Notes under the pieces: generated by a model | Told to the model about the DNA's origin: nothing | What the model saw: only the letters and a program-made list of their open reading frames with translations | Databases searched by the model: none | Position numbers and translations under genes: made by a program | Shown: positions 47,130 through 59,375 of the stretch, one piece after another | Numbering within the stretch: position 1 is the stretch's first letter | Layout: the number at the start of each line of letters is the position of its first letter | Origin: Carettochelys insculpta | Lineage: Eukaryota > Chordata > Testudines > Carettochelyidae | Assembly (NCBI RefSeq): GCF_033958435.1 | Contig: NC_134138.1 | Span: 209,507,298 to 209,571,297 of the forward strand | Direction: 5' to 3' | DNA length: 64,000 nucleotides

Positions 47130-47440
47130 CTGCCAAAGAGTGGGGCTGACAGACTCTCTGGGCTTCCTGGGAAAGATGAGGTAGGAGCAGCTCCATGTCC
47201 TCTGAAGTAGGAGGGCTCAAATGGAAGGGGTGTGGCTGAACCTAGCCTCCCCCCCTTGCAGGCCTCAGCACTGCCTGGAGCATACTGCACAGGGCTCTGG
47301 CAGCAATTTAAAGGGCTTAGGGCTCCAGCCACTGCTGCTACCAGAGTAGCAGCAGCAACAGCTGGGAGCCCTGGGCCTTTTCAAATCACCAGGCCCTGGG
47401 CCACTTGTCCATTTTGCCCACTCCTCAGCGGACCTGCTGA
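47130..47440. repeat. GC-rich dispersed repeat, copy 2
   Basis: CTTAGGGCTCCAGCCACTGC, GAGTAGCAGCAGCAAC and CCAGGCCCTGGGCCACTTG match the centre of 38330-38600. Family not identified; no protein. Confidence 0.5.
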
Positions 47441-49305
47441 TGAAAAACAGTACTGAATACAGATATTTCTAAGCAGGAGCAGAGGCCCACATTCAAATGC
47501 CTTCCACTTTGAATCTCAACCTGGCTGCTAGCCACTCGTATCAGGAAGCTCAGGCTCACTCTTGAAGCAGCTCTCTGTGGGCAACGAACTACACAGTAAG
47601 ATAGCTAATGCTTAAAGGAAAGTGACAACAGATCTACGCACTTATCCATGGAGTCACAACGTGGGGAGGAAACTGTATCTCCAAAAGCCTCCTGTAGTGC
47701 TTGCTTTTCTTCACGAACATGCAAAAAGAACAGATTTTTTCCCACCCTTCACTAAAGTGAACGAACTGTTCATGATTCAGACCTGGAGGAATCTCTGTAC
47801 CCTCAGACAGGTTTGGGACAATGCATGTCTCATCCCTCAACACCTAGCGAGGAGAGCCCCTCTTTATGTGTGATGGAGCAGCTGTGTTTATATAAACTTG
47901 ACACCATTTGCTGAGAGTGCATGCAAGAATGCCCAGTTAATGCCATGTTTACCAGTGTATTTTGTGATGTGAGCACCTATTTGTCCATGTCCTGAGAATG
48001 GATACATTTTGTTCCTGTATCTATTGTTCTCATAACGAGTCTCCTGAAAGGATACATTTATTTTTCAGGTTTCTTTGCTTTCTTTGCAACTGTTGTCATT
48101 AGAATCTGGACTGAGGACAAAGTCACCCCCAGATTGCTGTTTCAGCATTGTGCTATGGGGTTTCAGATTCATCTGATGTACAGTAGAAATTTTGGCAAGT
48201 CCATTAGTACATTCTCAGAGTGAGGAATGTGAATAAATTCGAAAATGACAAAGTGCATTGCCTTGCAAGATGTACGTAACAACACAAATGGAAAATAAGA
48301 TGCAACTAGCTTGCTTGATGTCATGACACTGTCTGCTTATTGCTGTAGTCAACTGATACAATATTTATGAAAGTAATATCATAATCTGAGGTAAAGTTAT
48401 GTCAGAAATCATAAATAAGAGCAGACTCTTGTTAATCAGCTGCTCCCAAAGAAGCAGTTGCATACAGAGTTTAATACAATTTTACTACAATTACTATTTT
48501 TAAAGATCTATTCTTATCTTAAAGAACACTGAAGGTAGAAGTTTGCAAAGTCTTGCCACTATTACATTTTGTGTGTATTTAATTCCCGATCCCATTTAAC
48601 AAAAGAAATAAAATGAAAAAAAAAAAAAGCTGCCGAACCCATTCTGGCCTCTGCTAGTCTCCATCCCTATTTATCACTGCAGCAGTGTAAGACACTGCAG
48701 AGAATTCCCCACAGAGCCAGAGCAGGCTCTGGAGCAGGCTCAAGGTAATCAAGCCTATGTCGCACATTCCTTGCAGGCCGCTGTAATGACATCATGAAGA
48801 AAAACTATAAACTGTTTTAAAGACATATTACTGTAATCTGTGACTGCAAACACTAAACTATCTTAGCCCAAATCCTGCCAACAATCTTGCACGTACTTAA
48901 TCTTTGTGCTCTGTGAATAGTCCCATGGAAGGCAACAGGGTTACTCCTAGTAAGTTAATGCAGGGCCAAAAGTTGCAGCTGGAAACTTTTTTAAATAGAG
49001 ACTTTTTTAACACAGATTTTTTAAAATTGGGAGTTTGTTTTTTTATTTTCTTTGAAATGAGTTTTCACTTTAAAATGTCATTGTTTTTTCATATCCAAGC
49101 AGTCATTTTAAAATGCTCAGAAATAACCAAAAACTCAGTTTCAGGTCAAAGAAAACATTTTGTTCAGCCCCCAATTATTTTTTCTGAGTTTTGGAATCTC
49201 CAATGAACCAAGAACAGGAAACTCATTATTCACTCCACTCTACATAAAGGTAAATATGTGCATAATTCTGTTCAGCCCTGCAGCCTTTACCATATGAAAT
49301 ATTTA
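47441..49305. other. Non-coding, nothing recognised
   Basis: A+T-rich, with an A13 run near 48617. No gene or repeat ends identified. Confidence 0.4.
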
Positions 49306-49752
49306 CAGTAAACCCTCGACATACGTGGCTTCAAGCTGTGTGTAACTTGCTTTAATGTGAGTTAAGCAAAACTTGCCACTGTTCTGCAGCCCCTTCTCCC
49401 TGCCTTCTCCCAGCCACACGGCTGTCAAACTGAGAGCTGCACCTCTGGGTGAAGGTAGGCAGACAGCTTTTCACTTGCCTAGCTGTCCACAGCTGCAGAC
49501 AGCTAGGCGAGCTAAAAGCCATCCCACTGCCTTCCCCCAGTGGCGTGGCTATTAGCTGTGCCGCTGGTGGAAGGCAGGGAGAAGCAGCCAGGAAACTGAG
49601 TGGCCCTGGTGGACTGCTCAGTTTCCCAGGTCCGCAAGCGGATGGGAGCTGGGAACCAAGCAGCTGCCTGGTTCCCATCTCTGCTCCCCCCCGCCCCCCG
49701 CAACTAGCACAAAAATTCAAGTTATGCGGAGGTTGCAGGAACACAACCTGAA
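49306..49752. mobile_element. Pogo/Tigger-like MITE, right end incomplete
   Basis: Left end TTACAGTAAACCCTCGACAT with ACGTGGCTTCAAGC; the right side has AATTCAAGTTATGCGGAGGT and then stops before a matching terminus. The interior carries GGGAAACTGAG and TCAGTTTCCCAGGTCC, shared with other Tigger-like copies in this window. Confidence 0.6.
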
Positions 49753-51029
49753 CATCTACAATTCTAAATCCATTGACAAGGAAAGGCCATCCAAGGGGAT
49801 TCAATCTAAGAGAGGCTGGTAGTAGAAGGACTGTACATATTGCATGCTTTCCCTTGGCAAAAGAAAAAAAAAGAGAGAGAGAGAAGGTAAAAGCTATCCC
49901 TTAAAGGCTACTTTCTGCTGCTAACAGTACCTTTGTAAGGGAAGGAACCTCAATGAGACAAATAGCTACTAACACCTGACATCCCTTTAAAAGTTAACAT
50001 TTCTCTTTTTCCTGAAATAGCTCTGAAAAACAATGCGATATACATGCTACAGAATCCATTTTCTCAAATCAATAACCTCTGCCCAGATATAATTCTAATC
50101 ACCACTTGCCCTTCTCTGGAGCCTGTACCATGTGTTTCCATTTGGAATGACTGGCTACGCGTCGACTTTAAAACCATCATATTACTCTGTGATTTATATA
50201 TGGAGCTTGGTGGGTCTTTTGGGAGGCTGGACAAACATGGAACAAGTAGGTGTTATGTCCTGCTTTATGAGAGTTTCATGAAGCATTTTTTTTTCTTTAG
50301 GGTATCAGAGAGATCGTGGGAATTTAAGCTAATTGTGCAGCCTGAAGAATTGCTAGTCTCTGCCTTTGTACTGCCCTGTGTTCTTGCTGGGAATAAGGGT
50401 TCTGCCTGAGTTTACCAAAAATGGATTTACTTTGAGAGGAACCAATATTTAGTTTTATTGATATTATCTGTGCAAAACTTAACAAAAACAGCACCAAATT
50501 TCTCACCAAATAATGCTGCACATTTCTTTTCTCTGTAATGTTTGCCTTGTTAGTCAGAATTTAAGTTTCATTTTTAGGTATGATAGGGTTTTCCCCTAGC
50601 TTGTTCTCAGTTCCAGAACAGCCTTCTCAATGTGATTCTGGGCCTTATTGTCTCAGGGAGTCTACAGCTTGTCAGAGAAAGGATAGCACTGGATGACACA
50701 CCAAACTCCACCATTTATTCTCAGGGAGAGCAGGCTGTGAGCTTAAAAGCCTATTTGTGACCGTTTGAATGTTATTTCTGGGCATATAGCCAAAATATTA
50801 TGAGCATTTATACCATTAAACCATCATTTTAGATAATCTAGTTTTGGATTTAGAATTTAAGATTCTAACAAAGAGGGAACAGACAGCCTCTTCACTTGAG
50901 GTAAGATGCCTACACCGGCTGAGAACATGGTCAGAAATGGAAATAAGGTTGTGCCCTTTTTAAAAAGGCCTGCAAGTCTTTGAATAATTGTCATCCTCAA
51001 AAACCAAGGCAGTGGAGTTTAGCTGCTGA
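49753..51029. other. Non-coding, nothing recognised
   Basis: The frame at 50044-50409 (121 codons, forward) has no recognisable motif and is probably chance. Confidence 0.4.
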
Positions 51030-51205
51030 GGAAGTAGATAGCATAGGGAGACCTGGGTTCTGTTACTGGCTCTGTTGGGTCACCTGTTGTGTAACTTTGG
51101 TCCACGCAATTCAGCTCTGGTCCTTTTGTAGCTGTTGTCTTCTACAGTTATTTGATTATATGCTTTTTGGGGAAGGGACTCTGTACAGTCCCTAGTCCAG
51201 TGACT
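51030..51205 (+). repeat. MIR-type (CORE) SINE relic
   Basis: GACCTGGGTTCTGTTACTGG, then GTGTAACTTTGG and TTTTTGGGGAAGGGACTCTG follow the order of the CORE-SINE/MIR central domain and the amniote tail. Promoter boxes are not recognisable; old copy. Confidence 0.5.
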
Positions 51206-51673
51206 CTCTTTGGATCAAGCCCATATATAACATCCAGAAACCTCACTGACATAAAAGGAATATCAATTACCAGCTTGTGAATAACACAAACTCTAACATT
51301 ATGGGCAACTTTCCTGTCCTGTTCTCATTACACTTTCAGTTTTCTGTCTGACAGAAGCTATTTTTATTTGCATCTTTTAAACAGTACAACTTAGACAAAA
51401 TACATTTTAGTCCTTCACTGTTTCTTCACACTGAACTAAGAAAATCACATAGAATAAGCTTTTCAAAAGCAAAAAGTCACAATGCTGGTTTGCCAACAGA
51501 TACTTTTCGCACTGAGTTGATACGCAGCAGCACATATCAGTTCTTCTCTGGTGGTCCTGTTGGTTTCTGCAAAATTACAACTTCTAAAACTTGTGACTGT
51601 AATGATAAGCTTCTAAGTGTAAAACAATGGAGTATTTCTTTGAATCTAGAGAAAGCAAATTGCAACAGTAGCT

Positions 51674-51863
51674 TGGAGGGATAGCTCAGTGGTGTGACCA
51701 TTGATCTGCTAAACCCGGGATTGTGAGTTCAATCTTTAAAGGGGCCATTTAGGGATCTTAGGCAAATAGATTTAAAAAAAAGAAGAATCTGTCTGGGTGG
51801 TGCTTGGTCTTGGCAAGGGCCTGGACTGGATGACCTCCTGAGGTCCCTTCCAGCTCTATGAGA
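51674..51863 (+). mobile_element. Turtle tRNA-derived Pol III SINE with CR1-like tail
   Basis: The tRNA-like head GGAGGGATAGCTCAGTGG holds box A (TAGCTCAGTGG, 51682-51692), and GGGATTGTGAGTTCAATC holds box B. The 3' tail GACTGGATGACCTCCTGAGG and CCCTTCCAGCTCTATGAGAT is the CR1-like end seen at 7990-8040. This is the layout of the tortoise Pol III/SINE, mobilised by a CR1-type LINE. It is a retroposon and not a tRNA gene. Confidence 0.85.
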
Positions 51864-52608
51864 TATGTATCAACACATATGAAAATGCCAAGTTAACTTG
51901 AAAGCCAAGCTTTAGAAATACTAACCAGTATTACTGGTCATATCAATTTAAGAGAAACATCCTGCTATTCAGGGATTGTGGATATATCATTCCTTCTTTA
52001 CCTCACATGTTGTTGGTGGAAAACACATATGAATGGAGCATAAATCAAGTTCTCTCAATTTTCTCTGTGCAAAATTCTTAGTTTTCTGAATCCATGTCAC
52101 CCAGGTTGCCCTATGTTAGTTAAGCAGTTACTCGTAACTTCCCTGTAAGTTGAGCATATGGGCAGCAGCTTGGGAGAGATTCAGGTGCCAGTCAGCTGGT
52201 TAGAAGAGCCACCCATAGCTACCCACAATGGGAAGCATATGTGTGTTGTTGGTGCACACCCACACATGCTTTGGTGCACATGACAAAACTTATTATTTAT
52301 TATTATGATTATATAGGACTAGAAAGAGAAAAGAAAGTTGTGAACATTGCACAACGATATGACACCCCCTGTGATATCTGGAAGATTAAACAACAACTGA
52401 GCTGCAGAGCTTTGCCGCACCCATTAACACCAGTGTTGGGATGGGAGAAAGGAAAACCAAGCACACACACCATGGTGAAGCCCTCAAAAGTGATGTACAA
52501 AAAGTCTGTACGAAAGTCACATGAAATGTGCACCATTATCCAGGCCCATGCTTAAAGAGAAGGCAAAACAAGCCCACAAAGAGCTGAACAGCAAAGAGGC
52601 ATCTCTTT
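51864..52608. other. Non-coding, nothing recognised
   Basis: No gene or repeat identified; a short TTATTATTATTATG-like run occurs near 52290. Confidence 0.4.
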
Positions 52609-53100
52609 GGCCTGGTGTATACTAGGGGACAAAATCAATCCCAGCTATGCAATTCTAACTATGCTACTAGTGTAGCTAGAATTGACATAAATATGGAGAT
52701 ATACCTACCTCATAGAACTGGAAGGGACTGTCAGAGGTCATTGAGCCCTGTCCCCTACACAGCCTATCACCATCCTTAGCAGATTTTTTTAAGCTATCTG
52801 CACCAGACCCCTAAATAGCCCCCTCAAGGATTGCACTCACAAGGCTGGGTTTAGCAGGCCAATGCTCAAACAACTGAGCTATACCTCATCCTGAATGAGA
52901 TTTGACTTACTGCCCTAGTGTAGATTGTGGCTCTTCAGGCTCACACTGATGTCCCTTACTTCATGCAATAGTGTAGAGTACCGGGGTCGACAGCCAAGCC
53001 CAGAAGGATCAATTTTTGCCATGTCTTCATACACAGCAAAACTGAACTCTGGAAGATGGATCATGGCATGTTGAACATCCTGTAAGTATAGACATACCCT
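52609..53100. mobile_element. MITE copy 2 of the 30596-30893 family, interrupted by a SINE
   Basis: Left end GGCCTGGTGTATACTAGGGG; the right end in reverse complement is AGGGTATGTCTATACTTACA. Shares TAGCTAGAATTGACATA and a CTGGAAGATGGATC block with 30596-30893. The SINE at 52709-52891 lies inside it, so the MITE is older. Confidence 0.65.
52709..52891 (-). mobile_element. Turtle tRNA-derived SINE, antisense, nested in a MITE
   Basis: Forward strand begins CTCATAGAACTGGAAGGGAC (reversed CR1-like tail) and ends TTTAGCAGGCCAATGCTCAA then CTGAGCTATACCTC (reversed tRNA head with box A). Same family as 51674-51863, about 1 kb away in opposite orientation. Confidence 0.8.
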
Positions 53101-53678
53101 TCCTGCCAGAAACAGCAGGTTCAAAGTAACACTTCTTTTCTTCTGAACACCTGGCTATGCAAAAATTGTGGATGTCACCAAGAACCTTTGGATAAATGTA
53201 ATTACTTTACCTAGAACATGAGTCCTTGACCTGGTGATGAAGGGCCAAGTGGGAGAGGGATGTCCAAAAACTGAGTAGATGGAAGGCAGATCCTGAAATT
53301 TTATTTTATGTTAACGTGAAGTCCTGGCATGAAAAAGCTTGAGAAGAGCATTTAATTTCATGTTACAAGCATATACAATCAACAGACAAGTGCTTAAAAC
53401 TTATTTTCATGCAACTGGCATGTCATGGCATTCCTTGAAGCTAAATGGAATAGTTCATACCCTGTCAATATGTGATGAGGGCCCAATTAATAGCACACTT
53501 GAGAGTGACCCTTGGTCAAAGCCAGATTAAGGCAACCTGGGGATCAAGTCATATCAAGAGACAGAGTGCCCTGTGTCCATACATCTTACAGTCCAGTCCC
53601 TCACATCCGAATGGAGTGGTGGTAGCAGGGAGGCCCAAGGATGGGGGCCGTATCAAGGTCCTGGAAATACCAAGCATG

Positions 53679-53960
53679 GTCATGGGGAGACCATAATTTG
53701 CGGAGGATACAAAACTACTCAAGATGGTTAGATCCAGAGTGGACTGTGAAGGTTTACAAAGGGAACTCACAAAAATGGATGACTGGGCAACAAAATGACA
53801 GTTGAAATTTAGTATTGATAAATGTAAAACAATTGCCTTAATCTGACTCTGACTAAGAGGCACCTCATTCCCTGTGAAGCAGTTGGCATGAGCTACTCTC
53901 TGGCATTTGGCTAGATGGACCTTTGGTCTGCCCCAGTATGGGACAAGCTTATATAAAATA
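53679..53960 (+). mobile_element. CR1-group LINE fragment, internally deleted
   Basis: 53690-53826 translates across small lesions as a decayed FADDTKLL core followed by VDCEGLQRELTKMDDWA. From about 53870 it switches to a 3' tail, GGCTAGATGGACCTTTGGTC and CCCCAGTATGGGACAAGC, which corresponds to the reversed 3' end of the LINE at 61318-62948. The RT C-terminus between them is missing. Confidence 0.7.
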
Positions 53961-54078
53961 CTTAATGCAGCAACTGGGATGTGTCTGCTTGACCACATCA
54001 GATAGGCCCAGTGAACTTTTATTTCTGCGTGTGGCAAGAGTTCTTCAGTTGAGGTGATGTTGGAAGAGCAACAAGCAC

Positions 54079-54610
54079 AGTAGTCCCTTGAGTTATGCAA
54101 GGGTTGCATTCCCACACACCCTTGCATAATTCAAATTTCAAGCCAGTCAGAGGGGCACATTTTTTCCCCAGTGGAACACATATTCTGCAGCTGGGGAAAC
54201 AGCAGGGGCACTTGGAGGCAGCTGGGGAGGGTTAAGCCTGGCAGTGGGTTGTGGCCATGGGAGGCGGGGCAGGGTGGTTAAGCTTGGGATGGATTAGGGT
54301 TGTAGCAGGTGGAGTTGAGCCAGGGCCATGTGGCCCTTCAGGGGGCTGAACTGGAGCTGGCAGGGAGTGAGCTGGAACTGCTCAGGGGTTTGAACCAGGG
54401 CTGACGGGTGAACTGCATCCATGGGGGGGCTGTGAGCCAGGACTACAGGGGCAGAGGGCTTGAACCGGGGAGGGGAGTATTGAACCGGGGCCACACAGGG
54501 CTGGGGAGGGGTTGAGCCAGGGCTGGGGGGAGCAGGATCTTGAGTTGTGCTTAACGTTCATTAATGCAAGTTAAGCACAACTTGGAATCGCGCATTTTGA
54601 GGGATTACTG
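54079..54610. mobile_element. Pogo/Tigger-like MITE with CAGTA ends
   Basis: Left end CAGTAGTCCCTTGAGTTATG; the right end in reverse complement is CAGTAATCCCTCAAAATGCG. The interior is G-rich (54200-54530), with AAGTTAAGCACAACTTGGAA near the right end, as in 33895-34401 on the opposite strand. No transposase. Confidence 0.7.
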
Positions 54611-57177
54611 CATAGTGAGAGGAGTTTTGCAGCTGAAATAGTGAGATGCATGGGGCAGTTCCCTCTCTCCATGGTGGATTTTTGAACTACCAGCAGACTC
54701 ACGGAACCACATCTGCTCTAGTTACATCTGGTTCATCTTTTCAAGTTGTTCTTCACAGTCAAGAAGGCTAAGCACTTATGTTCTGTAAAATAAAGCTGGG
54801 AGTATGGTGTAATCACATTGCTCCCGGAGTGAGATCCTCTAATGTGGTTGTCAAGTTGTTGAAGTCCTGCACTGCAGTATCCCCTTGGTGCAAACCTTAC
54901 AGAACTATAGTCGGGGTGCACTGAACAAGTGCTCTTGCAAGGATGACGTATCTGGAATAGTTTAATCTTAATAAGAATTGTGAATAGCATACCGCACTGA
55001 TACATTTTATTCTGGTGGGACAGCACCTCAGATGCCCCAAGGGCAGAATCACCATATGCTATATGGTCATTTGAGATGCAACACAATGCACCCAGCCTTA
55101 CAATAACAGAGCAGAACTCATTACTCTGGTGCCATGAATGATATCCCACCAGAGGACCATTTTAGCAACTAGTCTAGGGTCACACCAAAATTGCATTAAA
55201 ATAACAACCTCCCTTGTCTTTAAAATATCACAGCATATACCATGAAAAGCCACATATTCCAGTATACAGTATCCTATTTAAATTCAAATGTATATCTCAT
55301 CCTGGTGCTTTGTATGCTGGGACACAATCTCTATTGGTCACATACCATTTATTAAAGATTAGAGTGACTACTAACCGCATTATAATATAATGATCATCAT
55401 ACTTTAAACTGATACCACACATTATATAGGAGCCTGTCAAAGTGCTTTTTGGACGTTAGGTATTCATACCTCTCAACACACGAATTGAAGTAGGTGAATT
55501 ATTATTATGGGCTTATGTAGGACTCTGTGCACAATTTGGCCCCAGGAGTCCACATGGGCCAACTTAGACAGTGATCTGATCGAGATTTGCCTCAGGAAGG
55601 ACATTGTTTCTCTCTATTTGCTTTCAGAGAAAAGCAAACTATATTTATTTTTTATTCTGAAGCTTTCCTAATGGGGATGAAATATCAAAAATACATGACA
55701 TGGGAGCTATAAAAAGCACATATTTTTATGCTGAAAATGTAGTTCTCATTGTGTGTTTTTAGTTCTAAAACATGAGGTCTGAGGAGCATAGAATATCACT
55801 TTTTATCTTGAGTTTCTGTCTCTGTTTTGGATCAAAAATTACAACATAAAGGCCAAAGACAATACTAAACATCTCCCTATGAGGTCGCCGGACTGCAATT
55901 TGTTGTGGTGACAGGTTCAATCTTGTGGTAAGGGAGCAGTCAGGCGGGCTATTAATGCGCTATTACTGGCACTGCTGGGAAATTGGCTGAGCACCATGTC
56001 ACTGCAAGAAGTGAAGCGTATTACACACAACCAGGAGAGACATAACTTCCACAAGTGGGCTGGATGGCAGTATGGGGAAGAACTTTTAGGATATTCTAAT
56101 TGACTTTTATGATCCTGCAAGCCAGCTATCACACTAACTGTAAGAATTTTATCACCCCATAGTAACAATTTAACTGGCAAGGTCACAATAGAATAACTAT
56201 CTGTGAGGCAGCAATCTTTTTGTACTTATATTGGTTTAACTCAGTGCATCATTGAAAAAGACCTCAATGACAAGGCATGAAAACATAATGGTTGGTATTT
56301 TAGACATACCCAGGTGGAGGGAAGTTCTCTTCATGCACTACTCCTAGTTAGTGGGTGAACTAGGAGGACCACACAAGGAAGTCTTGCGGGAGCAGGTCCA
56401 TTATCTCAAGTGAAACAAAACCCTTTCCTCAAAACAAAACCATTGTGTCATTACTGGAAATACTGTCTTCTCAAAGGCCACCTAGGAGACCTCGCCTGGC
56501 CCTTTATGCTGCACCAATAGAGATTTTGAATGTTTGTTCACCATTACATTTATGTTTGGACCATCTACAATTTTTAAAAAGCAAGGTTATAAAATCACGT
56601 TGCTATGGAAAGAATATTCCTCCGTGGTTATTTGCAAATCCAAGAGCTATACCACATAGATCAGTTCTTAGATGTGTTCTTGTCCAATAGTTGGTAATCA
56701 TGCAAAGAACTGCCAAAATATTTTGGGAACATAAGCACAAAGTATCCAGAACAAACCAAAACACCCTGAGAAGGTGAGAAGTTATTCAGAGCTAAGGACA
56801 GGGCCTGAACTGGAACAGATGGGGAAGGAGAGACAGGGAGGAATGTCGTTGGGGAGAGGATAAAAGATCGGTCATGAACTGAACTATTACTGATATGATT
56901 TTATTAATGTGTCTGGACAATAATATTTGCAGAGGTAATGGCCACTGAGGAAAAAGCAGACTATGTAGGATACTGGCTATGGGATCAGCAATAAAACCAG
57001 CTTGATCAGGAGCACAATGTCGAACAGTAGAAAGATACAGGGCTGGCTTTTAATATTACTCCTAGTTTGAAGAGCGAATTCTTTGTAATGTGCTAGAGTG
57101 AAGAAAGAGGGTAGGATTAACTCTATAATCCAGTGGTTAGCAATGTGTCTCGGAAAACCCACACTGCCTCTCAGCCA
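54611..57177. other. A+T-rich non-coding, nothing recognised
   Basis: About 2.6 kb without convincing repeat ends or exons. Confidence 0.45.
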
Positions 57178-57472
57178 TGAGGCATAATGCTGCTATCTAC
57201 AGATGCTGTAGACAAAAAAGCATTGTGGATGCTCTGGGGGACCTTCTCTCGACAGACAGGGCATCCACAACAATGGGCAGCCCTGTCTGCTGTGCTTCTG
57301 GGTGCCTGTTTTGTTGAGAGAGAAGCCGGGCAGTCCAGCTGCTCTGTTCACAGAGTCAAGGACTCTTCTGATTGGCTTTTGTGTGTGGCTGCACTCTGTC
57401 AACAGAAGTTTATCAGTAAATCTCTTCTGACAGTAACTTCTGTCAACAGATCACTGTAGTGTAACTGTAGCC
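57178..57472. mobile_element. MITE of the GGCTACANTTACACTAC type, copy 3
   Basis: The right end in reverse complement is GGCTACAGTTACACTACAGT, close to the left end of 58872-59322. The interior has TTGTTGAGAGAG, TCTGTCAACAGAAG and GATGCTCTGGGGGACC, the last shared with 25587-25850. Left end not clean. Confidence 0.55.
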
Positions 57473-57474
57473 TT

Positions 57475-57605
57475 TGTGTTTCATTTTCCCCATCTACAAA
57501 CTAGGAATAATTAGGCCAACTTCCTTTATAAATTATTATATGCAGCATTGATGAAAAGCACTATATAAAAGCCATTATTATATAAAAGGCCTTATTATTA
57601 CTACT
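57475..57605 (+). repeat. MIR-type SINE tail
   Basis: TTTCATTTTCCCCATCTACA, AACTAGGAATAATTAG and AAAAGCACTATATAAAAGCC follow the 3' half of MIR/amniote CORE-SINEs. Head missing. Confidence 0.55.
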
Positions 57606-58058
57606 GTTAAGAATATTCTGAAGTGCAAGCTTGATTGGGAATGCTTTCCTAAGTCAGAGGCATTATGAAGAGGGGAATGAAACTAACAAAAATTTCATAT
57701 GATGGAAGTTCCAAACTTTACATTAGCTGAATGTAGAAGATGCATTCAACAAACTCTGATATATGGAATACCTGGCAGGACTAATAACAGAAAAAAGAGC
57801 AGGGAAGATAGTGCTTGGAAAACATGAACATGTTCAGGTCAGCTTGTCCAAATGATGTGTCTCTTATTTCCTCTGGAGTGAGTCAGACTCAACCCCAGAG
57901 AGAGAAATGGAAGGGCCTAGAAAAAAATTAAAAAGATTGCAAAAAAACCCTCAAACCATTTACAATGATAATGAGATGAGCATCATGTGGCCTCTGTGGT
58001 GTGACACTTTAAGGCCATTCTATTGTTATAACCAGATAGTGGGCACGTGTAGCTAATA
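57606..58058. other. Non-coding, nothing recognised
   Basis: No motif or repeat end seen. Confidence 0.4.
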
Positions 58059-58384
58059 CAGATTGAACCTCTCTAATATGCAATTCTCTTGTCCAGCAGC
58101 ATCCATAATCTGGCATGTTTTTAGTTAGCTGGGTAACCACTTATCATGGGCGTGGTCAAGTTTCCTGTGTTCCCATAAAGTTTGTTTACAGCCACCAGTC
58201 CTGGCTGTCATTGTTCTGTGCTGTTATTTAGTTGTAATGTACCCCTAAATGTCTTCTAAGACCCCAGTAAACCATGGTAGTGTTGGTAAGGTGTTAGACG
58301 CTATTGATCCCCTGTGGCCCGGCAAATTCTCCTGTCCGGCATTGTTAAGGTTCCCAGGGTACCAGACGAGGAAGGTTCAACCCA
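58059..58384 (+). mobile_element. Non-autonomous DNA transposon (Tigger-like), copy B
   Basis: Left end CAGATTGAACCTCTCTAATA; the right end in reverse complement is GGGTTGAACCTTCCTCGTCT. CACCAGTCCTGGCTGTCATT and AGACCCCAGTAAACC mark the centre. Inverted relative to copy A at 29557-29876; about 320 bp in both. Confidence 0.65.
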
Positions 58385-58871
58385 TATTGAGATGTAAGCA
58401 GGAGCCCAGTTAAGGAGTGCTGGTAACAGAATAAAATTAATTTTGTAGCTAGCTGTGTGTGTTTGCTTGTGAGTGTATGACAATCACATGCATACACCCT
58501 TCCATGTACTTTAGCCAAAAGAGGATAAACCCCGTTAAAACAATGGCACAGATCATTTGGTGTTACAGTTCCACTGACACCACCAGGGTTATGTCAATTT
58601 ACATTACCTGGGAATCTGGCCCATTACTTAAGATATAATGATAGGAAGTAAGTACCCATTTGTGGTGACACATCACTGAACTGAAATGCTTGTAATCTAT
58701 AAAGCTCAAAAGTATGATGGAGCAGCACACAACCCTACTGTGTATGTCACATGGCCATGTGTGAAACTGACTTCTGCCCAGGGGTAACTTGGAAAAGGGG
58801 CTCCGTTTATGATAAGGCAATTGGATCTAATGTAGGCTCAGAAAAAAAATCGGAAAAGGTGAGAACATTTT

Positions 58872-59322
58872 GGCTACATCTACGCTACAGTGATCTTTCA
58901 AGAGAAATCCTTCTGAAAGATCTCTTTTGAAAGAAATTATTTCCAAAGAGTGCATCCACACACTGAAAAATGGATCAAAAGAGTGATCTGCTCTTTCCAA
59001 AGATAGTGTTCACACACACATGCGTGTGCGCGCGCACACACACACACACACACACAGTGTTTTAAAAGAGCAGGCCAGGGATTGAAAAATCAGGTGCCAC
59101 AAGGACTGCTCTTTCGAGAAAAAAAGGGCTCACAGACAGTCTACACATGCTTTTTTGAAAAAAAGTGCTCTTCCTGATTGGCAAGTAGAGGAGGGCTTCT
59201 GAAGAGGAGCTGAATTCTTTCAATTTTAGATCAAAACAGCACATTTTGTTTGGAGATGCTCCATGTGTTCTTTCGAAAAAGGGCCAGATTTTCTGACAGA
59301 ACTTGCTCATGTAGATACAGCC
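58872..59322. mobile_element. MITE with CTTTCGAAAG-type motifs
   Basis: Left end GGCTACATCTACGCTACAGT; the right end in reverse complement is GGCTGTATCTACATGAGC. The interior has TCTTTTGAAAGAAATTATTT, CTCTTTCGAGAAAA and TTCTTTCGAAAAAG. A CA microsatellite lies at 59011-59056. No convincing target duplication. Confidence 0.65.
59011..59056 (+). repeat. (CA)n microsatellite, interrupted
   Basis: CACACACACA, then a TGCGTGTGCGCGCG interruption, then CACA repeats to 59056, inside the MITE at 58872-59322. The alternating purine-pyrimidine run is a potential Z-DNA former. Confidence 0.85.
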
Positions 59323-59375
59323 TATGACAAATAGATTAGGTCTGGGTTTTAAATCAATTGATATGCTGCTGCTGT

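Noticed and set aside
50044..50409. 121-residue forward open frame
   Set aside because: No motif, no codon bias and no splice or promoter context; consistent with chance.
51674..51863. Functional tRNA gene
   Set aside because: Box A and box B are present, but the sequence continues into a CR1-like tail and has no intact acceptor stem; it is a SINE.
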